Assembly: GCA_018780265.1 (NCBI GenBank)
Contig: JADMJV010000013.1
Span: 204,907-263,802, forward strand
Origin: a bacterium
GTDB lineage: Bacteria > Vulcanimicrobiota > Xenobia > Xenobiales > JADMJV01
Reading direction: 5' to 3'
Length of the DNA: 58,896 nt
Position numbers and translations under genes: made by a program. Under the pieces are notes generated by a model, which saw only the letters and a list, made by a program, of their open reading frames with translations, ran no database searches and was not told the DNA's origin. Position 1 is the first letter of the stretch. Each line of letters begins with the position of its first letter. Shown here in pieces: positions 52,642 through 58,896 of the stretch.

Positions 52642-53956
52642 CCGAAGCCACCGTTACCGTGGAGGTTAGTTGGGGCTCGTTGCACTGCTGATAGTGCAGC
52701 ACTTTGCCGGGTTGGGGCCGGAGCACCTGAAGCAGCGAGTAGATGGCCGAGGTTCCACAGTAATTGCGCTGGCCACGATCATCTTGCAGGGTGGCCAGAA
52801 ATCCCCGCGCATCGCCAGCGGCCGCCTGCACCATACTTTCGTGGTCTCGTTGGGCCAGTTTTTCCAGATCCGGCGGGCTTAGGGCTGGGCCGCCAAAGCG
52901 CTGACCTACGTGGGCCAGATCGACCGAGGCGATCCAACACGTGCGCGGGCGTTGGGCAAGCACACTCTGCAGACGCTGGAGAAAGGCCGCTATGTGGGGA
53001 TTGTCTTCGGGCCACTGGGGCTGCTCCAGGCACTCTTGGAAAGATCCGCACAGCATGGGCAATATGCGCACTTTTTCGGGGCGTGGGCACAGGTGTTGCA
53101 AGAAGACCAGTTGGAACTCGATGGAGTGTTCACCCAGTTGATTGAATTCGTCGAGAAAGGGGTCAAAAGGCAAGTCCTGGGCCAGTTGCTCGACCAGATC
53201 TTGAGCGGTATTCAAGGTGCCCAAGGGGGTCTCAAAATTCTTGCGAGTCAAAATGTACGGATGCTCGCTGTAGGCATGACTGATTCCTAAAATGACGAAC
53301 AGGTCGTAGTCGTCCAGGTGGGGTCGCAGGTGGTTCCAGGCCAGGGCGTAGCTCGGCTGGCCGCGAGTCAGATCGATATGCGGAATGAAGTAAGCGTGGC
53401 TGGGTTCGGTCGGACCGACCTGGGGATAGGCCAGCAGGTCATCCAGGAAAATTTTCAATTCCTCCGGCCGGGCCGGGTAGGCTCCGCCAGCGTGAGCCGC
53501 GGGGCGTGTAGGCAAGTCGCGCAGGTAACCGCGACTGGTCTGGTTGTCCAGCACGTATCTTTCTTCCAGAGAGTTGAGCAACTGGTCCAACTGTTGGGGC
53601 TGCAATTGGATGCCCCAGCGCCGCTCGGCTTGCCGGATAATTTGGGGTCGGGAAAGGGCGCCATTCATCAGCTGGGTCAATTGGTAGGCCAGCGGACTGA
53701 TCAACAAGACTTCTGCCTGGATGCCAGCCGGATCGCGCAAACTGACAAAGGTTTCTCCCTTTATTTGCAGGATCTGGGGCTGCATCCAGCGCACCCGGGG
53801 TTTATCGTCGCTGCACTGCGGCATGGGGAGTATTTCGGTCTGACCGGGCGATTCCCTGGGTTTACGGGTAAGGTGGTTGGGGGAAAAGCAGTCCGCGTTC
53901 TTCTGAAAGTCGAACATAATCGAAAGATTTTCAGCCTGAGGGAAGAGGATCTTCAT
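52607..53956 (-). CDS. AmmeMemoRadiSam system protein B (MEMO1 family) with N-terminal extension
   Basis: 449 residues from ATG 53956; ATG 53917 and 53824 are also possible. The Memo domain (~165-440) has AHAGGAYPARPEELKIFLDDL, SHAYFIPHIDLTRGQPSYA, LFVILGISHA, EHSIEFQLVFLQHL and SVDLAHVGQRFG. Residues ~60-145 look like a helical PqqD-like/winged fold (LISPLAYQLTQLMNGALSRP, then EERYVLDNQ). Partners AmmeMemoRadiSam A and the radical SAM protein are not visible in this window. Tail overlaps the ankyrin gene by 35 bases. Confidence 0.82.
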   Translation of the reverse strand: MKILFPQAENLSIMFDFQKNADCFSPNHLTRKPRESPGQTEILPMPQCSDDKPRVRWMQPQILQIKGETFVSLRDPAGIQAEVLLISPLAYQLTQLMNGALSRPQIIRQAERRWGIQLQPQQLDQLLNSLEERYVLDNQTSRGYLRDLPTRPAAHAGGAYPARPEELKIFLDDLLAYPQVGPTEPSHAYFIPHIDLTRGQPSYALAWNHLRPHLDDYDLFVILGISHAYSEHPYILTRKNFETPLGTLNTAQDLVEQLAQDLPFDPFLDEFNQLGEHSIEFQLVFLQHLCPRPEKVRILPMLCGSFQECLEQPQWPEDNPHIAAFLQRLQSVLAQRPRTCWIASVDLAHVGQRFGGPALSPPDLEKLAQRDHESMVQAAAGDARGFLATLQDDRGQRNYCGTSAIYSLLQVLRPQPGKVLHYQQCNEPQLTSTVTVASVSFPSPNGSAS

Positions 53957-54063
53957 TTAGGTAGTCGAAGCCGCGGCCCGAAGCCACAAGCGTGCAACCG
54001 GGCGAAGAACGTCACACCACGATGTGTGCAGCAAAGATGATCGAAAAAAGGAGAGATACAGAT

Positions 54064-54501
54064 ATGCGCAAGCTTACCAATCTGGTTCTCACGATGGCTC
54101 TAGCCGCCAGCGTTGCAGGAGCCGTCAGCGCCAAGAACATGAGCGAGAAAGGTCACTCGAACTCGCAAAACTTTGCAGGAGCCTGGTACTACCCCTGGTG
54201 CGGCCCCAATGTGGGTCCTGGTGGTTATCAGGAGTCCGGGGCCCCGTTCCACGGTGGTTCCTGGACCAAGAAGTACGCTGGGGAAGTCACCTACGTAGAC
54301 GACATGAGAATTCAAGTCAAGGCTGATGGCAGCGGCGATTTGATGACCTTTTATCTCTATGAGGCTCAAACGGCTTACACCCCAACCCACGCCAACCTGC
54401 ATGTCGGATCCAAGGTGAAGATCACCAGTGATGACCGTCACCGGGCCCGCAACATTCATGTGGTTCCGTTCTACAAGTGGCTCAAAGACAAGACCAAGTA
54501 G
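54064..54501 (+). CDS. Small secreted protein of unknown function
   Basis: 145 residues from ATG 54064 (AAAGGAG upstream). Signal peptide (LVLTMALAASVAGAVSA), then a short beta-rich domain: KYAGEVTYVDDMRIQVKADG, FYLYEAQTAYTPTHANLHVG and KVKITSDDRHRARNIHVVPF. The strand pattern resembles an OB-like or DUF5666-like barrel. Family not recognised. It is followed by a strong terminator, so it is a single-gene unit. Confidence 0.75.
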   Translation: MRKLTNLVLTMALAASVAGAVSAKNMSEKGHSNSQNFAGAWYYPWCGPNVGPGGYQESGAPFHGGSWTKKYAGEVTYVDDMRIQVKADGSGDLMTFYLYEAQTAYTPTHANLHVGSKVKITSDDRHRARNIHVVPFYKWLKDKTK

Positions 54502-54519
54502 TCTTTTTTCTCTTGTAGT

Positions 54520-54558
54520 CAAACAACTCTCTCCGCAAGGAGGGAGTTGTTTGTTTTT
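54520..54558 (+). terminator. Rho-independent terminator
   Basis: CAAACAACTCTCTCC pairs with GGAGGGAGTTGTTTG (15 bp, one G-T) around a 4-base GCAA loop, followed by T5. It ends the small secreted protein gene. Confidence 0.9.
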
Positions 54559-54616
54559 CCGGCAAAGCAGTGCTATAGTTGCTCACTTAACATGGACAGG
54601 GGTGGAGGGTCGATAG

Positions 54617-55003
54617 ATGCCGGCACGTGTTCTGGTCGTGGATGATGACGACCCAATTCGCAATATGGTGGTGCGCCTGCTTCAGTTCTCCGGCGGAGAC
54701 CTGGAGGTGGATGCCTGCGAGGACGGTCCTTCAGCGTTGCAAAAGCTGGCCGACGAGGATTTTGATTTGCTTTTGATCGACTACACCATGCCGGCGATGA
54801 GTGGAGTGGAGGTCATCCAGCATTTGCGTGGCAGTACGCGCAATCAAGAGATCCCTGTGATCATGTTGACGGCTCGCAGCGAGAATCACCATCTGATTGA
54901 GAGTCTTGAAGGCGGGGCCAGCTTTTTTCTGGCCAAACCGTTTGAGCCTCAAGAGCTGCTCGACACGGTGGGCGTGGCTCTGGGAATGACCTTGGAGTTT
55001 TAA
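54617..55003 (+). CDS. Single-domain response regulator
   Basis: 128 residues, one receiver domain: VVDDDDP acidic cluster, phospho-acceptor Asp55 in LLIDYTMP, TA in MLTARSE and Lys in FLAKPF. It has no output domain and so would act by protein contact or phosphorelay. The next gene (rtcB) begins 3 bases downstream, but no functional link is known. Confidence 0.9.
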   Translation: MPARVLVVDDDDPIRNMVVRLLQFSGGDLEVDACEDGPSALQKLADEDFDLLLIDYTMPAMSGVEVIQHLRGSTRNQEIPVIMLTARSENHHLIESLEGGASFFLAKPFEPQELLDTVGVALGMTLEF

Positions 55004-55006
55004 GAG

Positions 55007-56401
55007 ATGAAGCCTAAAGAGATCAAAGAGGCGGGCATACCTTCCGGTAAACCCTTGCGCTGGGTTCAGATGAGTCTGGGTGAAGCCAGCAAGTCGGGAA
55101 TGAAGAAAGATCAAATTTACGATCGTTTGTGCCAGATCGCCAAGTGGCCCTCGCAGTTTGTCGATGATCCGATTTTTGGGGCGGTAGCTCGCTCTATCCT
55201 GGAAGATGCCAGCGTCCCCGCCTTTGTGGAGCGGGCCGAGCCGGCTGCCTATCGGCAGTGGGGTACCGATCTCGACGAGCAGAGCCTGCAGCAGATGCGC
55301 AACGCCTGCCGTCTGCCCGTGGCGGTAGCCGGAGCCCTGATGCCCGACGCCCACGTGGGCTACGGGCTACCTATTGGCGGGGTGTTGGCCACCCACAACG
55401 CGGTCATTCCTTATGCTGTGGGTGTGGATATCGCCTGTCGCATGAAGCTGACCATCACCGACATTCCCGTCAAAGAACTGGACACCCAAAAGCTGCACTT
55501 GATCCATGTGCTTGAGGAGCAGACGCGTTTTGGGGTGGGGGCCAATTTCAAGAAGCCGCACGACCACGATGCTATGGATGAAGACTGGTCGGTTTCGCCG
55601 GTGACTCACCGATTTAAGGAGAAGGCCCGCAACCAACTGGGGACCAGCGGGTCCGGCAATCATTTTGTGGAGTATGGCGTGTTTCGTTTGAATCAAGCCG
55701 ATCTGGGTTTGCAGCCCGGGGAGTACGTGGCTATTCTCTCGCACAGCGGCAGCCGCGGCACGGGAGCTGAAGTGGCTGCTCATTACAGCCAGTTGGCCAA
55801 GGACCTCCACCCCGAGTTGCCGCCGGAGCTCAAGAATCTGGCCTGGCTCGATCTCGACAGCGCCGAGGGTCAGGAATATTGGGCTGCCATGAACTTGATG
55901 GGCGATTACGCGGCCGCCAACCACGCCGTCATTCATCGCGAGTTGGTGAAAGCGCTCAAGGCCAAGATTTTGTTGCAGGTGGAGAATCACCACAACTTTG
56001 CCTGGAAAGAAGAGCACGGTGGACGCACTTTGATTGTCCATCGCAAAGGGGCAACCCCGGCCGGTCAGGGTGTACTGGGGATTATCCCGGGTTCGATGGC
56101 CAGTCCGGCCTATTTGGTGCGCGGCCGCGGCCAGCCCGACTCCCTCATGTCGGCTTCTCACGGAGCTGGCCGGGCCATGTCGCGAACGGTGGCCACGCGC
56201 AGCTTTCGCTGGAAGGATGTGCGCCATTTGCTCGACGAGGCCGGGGTGACCCTGGTCAGCGCCGGCATCGACGAGAATCCCAAGGTGTACAAGGATATTC
56301 GCGAGGTGATGCGGGCCCAGGAAGACCTGGTCGAGATTGTGGCTCAGTTTGACCCTAAAATCGTTAAAATGGCCCCCGAAGGGGAAAAGGCTGAGGACTA
56401 G
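55007..56401 (+). CDS. rtcB: RNA-splicing ligase RtcB
   Basis: 464 residues. Mn-dependent 3'-phosphate RNA ligase: MPDAHVGYGLPIGGVLA, VGVDIACRMKL (metal-binding Cys), SGNHFVEYG, ILSHSGSRGTG, VENHHNFAWKEE, KGATPA, GSMASPAYLV and SHGAGRAMSR with the guanylylated His. It joins 2',3'-cyclic phosphate to 5'-OH ends in RNA repair. No rtcA or rtcR is nearby; the receiver gene three bases upstream is the only close neighbour. Confidence 0.94.
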   Translation: MKPKEIKEAGIPSGKPLRWVQMSLGEASKSGMKKDQIYDRLCQIAKWPSQFVDDPIFGAVARSILEDASVPAFVERAEPAAYRQWGTDLDEQSLQQMRNACRLPVAVAGALMPDAHVGYGLPIGGVLATHNAVIPYAVGVDIACRMKLTITDIPVKELDTQKLHLIHVLEEQTRFGVGANFKKPHDHDAMDEDWSVSPVTHRFKEKARNQLGTSGSGNHFVEYGVFRLNQADLGLQPGEYVAILSHSGSRGTGAEVAAHYSQLAKDLHPELPPELKNLAWLDLDSAEGQEYWAAMNLMGDYAAANHAVIHRELVKALKAKILLQVENHHNFAWKEEHGGRTLIVHRKGATPAGQGVLGIIPGSMASPAYLVRGRGQPDSLMSASHGAGRAMSRTVATRSFRWKDVRHLLDEAGVTLVSAGIDENPKVYKDIREVMRAQEDLVEIVAQFDPKIVKMAPEGEKAED

Positions 56402-57648
56402 CGGATTTGGCCCTGGCCCTCGACCCAGTATTTGTAGGTGGTCAGTTCTTCCAGCCCAACGGGACCGCGGGCGTGCATTTTTTGGGTGGAGATACCGATC
56501 TCGGCGCCAAAGCCAAATTCGCCTCCGTCGGTGAAGCGGGTCGAGGCATTGACGGTGACCGTGCAGGCGTCCACCTCGCGTTGAAAGCGGCGCACGGCCG
56601 CCAGGTCGTTGCTGAGAATGGCTTCGGTGTGCCCGCTGCCGTGTTGGCGAATGTGCTCGAGGGCCTGGTCCAGGTTGTCGACCACTCGAACGGCTAAAAT
56701 CTGGTCGAGGAATTCGGTGTCCCAGTCTTGGGCCAGGACCGGTGTGCCCCAGCCCAACAGGTGCAGCGTCTCTGGACAGCCGCGCACTTCCACTTTGTGT
56801 TGCATTTGGGGGGAGAGCAGTTGCAGCATGGGAGCGGCCACGCTGCGGTCGAGCAGCAAGGTCTCTAAAGAGTTGCAAACGGCCGGCCGGGAGCATTTCG
56901 AATTGATGATGATGGGCACGGCCTGGTCCAGATCGGCGGCGCTATGCACGTAGAGATGGCAGTTGCCCACGCCCGTCTCCAGCACCGGCACGGTGGCGCA
57001 TTGGATCACCCGTTGAATCAGGTCGGCCCCGCCGCGAGGAATCATCAGGTCGATCAGCCCGTTGAGGCGGGCCAGCACCTCGATCGATTCGCGGCGAAGG
57101 TCGGCCACTCCCTGGATGGCCTCGCGGGGCAACCCCTGGGCCTGCAGGCAATCTTGAATCAGTTTGAGCAATAGTTGATTGGAGTTCACGGCGCTGCGCG
57201 AGCCGCGCAGCAGGCAGCCGTTGCCAGCCTTGATGGCCAGCGAGGCCGACTCGACCGTTACGTTGGGACGGGCCTCATAAATGATGCACAGGACGCCCAG
57301 CGGTACTTTGACGCGGCGAATGAGCAGGCCGTTGGGTCGGGTCCAGGCCACTTCGCGACCAATGGGGTCGGTGAGGCGGGCTACCATTTCGGCGCCCTCG
57401 GCCATGGCTTCGATTCGGGGGGCGGTCAGGCGCAGGCGGTCGAGCAGCGCGCTGCTGAGGCCGGCTTGCTGGCCGGCCTGGCAGTCTTTTTCATTGGCCT
57501 CCAGCAGTCCGCTCTGATGTTGCCGTAGCGAGGTGGCCAGAGCCTGGAGCAAGCGGTCCTTTTCAGCCGTGGCCAGCCAGGCCAGTTGACGGCTGGCGTC
57601 TTTGCAGGTCTGGGCCTGTTGGCGTAGATCGGGGGTGGTGGACATCAT
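56398..57648 (-). CDS. proA: Glutamate-5-semialdehyde dehydrogenase (gamma-glutamyl phosphate reductase)
   Basis: 416 residues from ATG 57648, sharing TGATG with the proB stop and with GGAG 7 bases ahead. Family features: LGVLCIIYEARPNVTVESASLAIKAGN, RGSRSAVNSNQ, IPRGGADLI, the active-site Cys region NSKCSRPAVCNSLETLL, and VNASTRFTDGGEFGFGAEIGISTQK. Second step of proline synthesis. It overlaps the convergent rtcB gene by 4 bases. Confidence 0.95.
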   Translation of the reverse strand: MMSTTPDLRQQAQTCKDASRQLAWLATAEKDRLLQALATSLRQHQSGLLEANEKDCQAGQQAGLSSALLDRLRLTAPRIEAMAEGAEMVARLTDPIGREVAWTRPNGLLIRRVKVPLGVLCIIYEARPNVTVESASLAIKAGNGCLLRGSRSAVNSNQLLLKLIQDCLQAQGLPREAIQGVADLRRESIEVLARLNGLIDLMIPRGGADLIQRVIQCATVPVLETGVGNCHLYVHSAADLDQAVPIIINSKCSRPAVCNSLETLLLDRSVAAPMLQLLSPQMQHKVEVRGCPETLHLLGWGTPVLAQDWDTEFLDQILAVRVVDNLDQALEHIRQHGSGHTEAILSNDLAAVRRFQREVDACTVTVNASTRFTDGGEFGFGAEIGISTQKMHARGPVGLEELTTYKYWVEGQGQIR

Positions 57649-58766
57649 CAACTCATCTCCTTGGCGTAAAGGTGGTCGCGATGGACCGCCTCGGGGTGGC
57701 CGCGGTAGCCCAGCAGGGCCTCCAGATTGGCGCTGGGCTGGCCTATCAGCTTGTGTAGTTCGTGGCTGGGATAATTGACCAGGCCGCGGCCTCGCTCCTG
57801 GCCTTCGGGGTCGAGCAGGCTGACCAGATCACCGATGCCAAACTCGCCCTCTACCTGGCGAATCCCTACCGGCAGCACGCTGCGGCCGGCCGCCAGCGCT
57901 TTGGTCGCACCGGCATCGAGATGGAGTTTGCCGCGGGGCGCTCCACCGGCGGCCAACCAGCGCTTGCGACTGCTGAGGCGACGTCCGCCCGACTGAAACC
58001 GGGTGCCGATATCTTCGCCCTGCATCAGTCGCACCAGCACATCGGGCTCCTGGGCTTTGGCGATGACCATGGAGGTGCCGCATTCCAGGGCCACTCGGGC
58101 TGCTTCCAGCTTGGAAAGCATGCCCCCCGTGCCGCCTCGCGAAGTCTCGCTGCGCACCAGTTTGAGAATGTCGGGCGTGATAGCCGGGACGAGCCGGATG
58201 CGGGTGGGTGGGTCGCTGGAGAAGTCCAGCAGTCCCGGGGCCTGGGTGAGATTGATGACCACTTCGGCGTCGACCAGAGCGCCCACCAGGCACGAAAGAA
58301 TGTCGTTGTCGCCAAAGCGAATTTCGGTGACGGCCACCGAATCGTTTTCGTTGATGACCGGCAAGACGCCGGCCTGGAGCAAGGTGACCAGCGTGTTGCG
58401 GGCGTTGAGGTAACGCTCGCGAGCGCGCAGGTCCTCGCGGGTCAACAGCACCTGGGCTACTTGAATGTCGAGAAGATCGAAGAGACGCCGCCACACGTTC
58501 ATCAGTTCCACCTGGCCCAGCGCGGCCAGCGCCTGCTTTTCGCGGAGGTCTTCCTGGCCGGTCTTGAGCAGGCTGCGACCCATGCCCACGGCCCCCGAAC
58601 TGACGACCACCACTTCGTAGCCCTGGTCGCGCAGCCCGCGAATCTGTTGGGCCAGCGACATCAGCAGCGCCCCCTGGAGTTTGCCCTCGCTGCCCAGCAT
58701 TACGGCCGTGCCGCATTTGACAATGACCCTGCGTGAACTCATAGGGCTCTGGTTCGGCAGGTCCAC
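57648..58766 (-). CDS. proB: Glutamate 5-kinase
   Basis: 372 residues from GTG 58766 with GGAGG eight bases ahead; ATG 58742 is an alternative without such a site. Amino-acid kinase domain: RRVIVKCGTAVMLG, VVVSSGAVGMG, INENDSVAVTEIRFGDNDILS and TSRGGTGGMLSKLEAA. A C-terminal PUA domain follows (~285-370: GIRQVEGEFGIGDLVSLL). First step of proline synthesis, in an operon with proA. Confidence 0.95.
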   Translation of the reverse strand: MDLPNQSPMSSRRVIVKCGTAVMLGSEGKLQGALLMSLAQQIRGLRDQGYEVVVVSSGAVGMGRSLLKTGQEDLREKQALAALGQVELMNVWRRLFDLLDIQVAQVLLTREDLRARERYLNARNTLVTLLQAGVLPVINENDSVAVTEIRFGDNDILSCLVGALVDAEVVINLTQAPGLLDFSSDPPTRIRLVPAITPDILKLVRSETSRGGTGGMLSKLEAARVALECGTSMVIAKAQEPDVLVRLMQGEDIGTRFQSGGRRLSSRKRWLAAGGAPRGKLHLDAGATKALAAGRSVLPVGIRQVEGEFGIGDLVSLLDPEGQERGRGLVNYPSHELHKLIGQPSANLEALLGYRGHPEAVHRDHLYAKEMS

Positions 58767-58786
58767 TCGAGCTGCCTCCAGTAAGC

Positions 58787-58896
58787 ATGCAGGTGTGGTC
58801 GGACCTGGCTGTGGGAGTGGAGAATTTGGCGCATCGCAGCTGGCTGGCCGGGCTCGCTGCCAGCCAATTGGGAGGGCACCGCTGGTATTGGCGTCT
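58787..58896 (+). CDS. Possible start of a further gene, cut by the window edge
   Basis: ATG 58787 opens a frame of 36 codons to the window end (MQVWSDLAVGVENLAHRSWL, then AGLAASQLGGHRW). No family is recognisable at this length. It is divergent from proB. Confidence 0.3.
   Translation, partial: MQVWSDLAVGVENLAHRSWLAGLAASQLGGHRWYWR

Noticed and set aside
55367..56896. Minus-strand frame of 509 codons over rtcB and proA
   Set aside because: Crosses the end of two secure genes and has no domain.
57762..58736. Plus-strand frame opposite proB
   Set aside because: Shadow of a secure gene.
1..58896. CRISPR arrays, tRNA or rRNA genes
   Set aside because: No regularly spaced repeats and no cloverleaf with a TTCGAATC-type arm seen; a tRNAscan run would settle this.

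Overview
This is a GC-rich, densely packed bacterial segment. It carries about 55 protein genes, often overlapping by 1 to 14 bases, and no rRNA, tRNA or CRISPR array that I can recognise. The cell looks diderm and free-living: there are signal peptides and a lipoprotein, an S13 penicillin-binding protein, type IV pilin-like proteins, a possible PEP-CTERM-type tail, an MsbA-like exporter, oxygen-type heme synthesis and an FNR-like regulator. Many eukaryotic-like signalling parts (Ser/Thr kinases, FHA, TPR, ankyrin, caspase-like fold) suggest a poorly sampled phylum rather than a proteobacterium or firmicute. I cannot name the lineage from sequence alone.

Layout. 1-3.2 kb: heme-related genes (a protoporphyrinogen oxidase whose first ~95 residues belong to another family, and a radical SAM/SPASM protein) and a Crp/Fnr regulator. 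A 30-bp palindrome lies in its divergent promoter region. 3.3-5.6 kb: a two-component system. 5.7-9.8 kb: two membrane Ser/Thr kinases sharing an extracytoplasmic domain, placed around an FHA-BTAD transcription factor. 9.8-14.7 kb: pilus or secretion-like proteins and a secreted protein. 14.7-16.9 kb: threonine synthase and a glutaminyl cyclase lipoprotein. 16.9-22.2 kb: a co-directional run of RNase Y, an unknown protein, an orphan NuoC-like domain, a TPR protein, a MazG-like enzyme and a caspase-fold protein lacking its catalytic residues. 22.2-30.2 kb: a VapBC-type pair, YihY, DacB, an ABC permease, a heparinase-like protein and a DegT aminotransferase. 30.3-39.6 kb, minus strand: ABC exporter, AccB, a HisRS with a long disordered tail, Pdp/DeoA, PNP, NrdR, FtsA and an enoyl-CoA hydratase.

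40.7-46.1 kb is the accessory region: a Septu-like defence pair (PtuA-type ATPase and PtuB-type HNH nuclease), a frameshifted small gene, decayed sequence, a phage-like hypothetical gene and a broken YhcG/DUF1016 nuclease gene. 46.1-58.9 kb returns to housekeeping: an ArsR/SmtB regulator with a His-rich metal-binding protein, AlaS, two ankyrin proteins, a UDG-like protein, an AmmeMemoRadiSam B protein, a small secreted protein, a single-domain response regulator, RtcB, and ProB-ProA.

The best candidates for undescribed biology are the kinase/FHA-BTAD/kinase module, the pseudo-caspase and orphan NuoC-like genes of the rny cluster, the tailed HisRS, and the Septu-like island. The chimeric gene at the left edge may be an assembly artefact and should be tested first. 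All calls were made by reading translated sequence; no database search was run.
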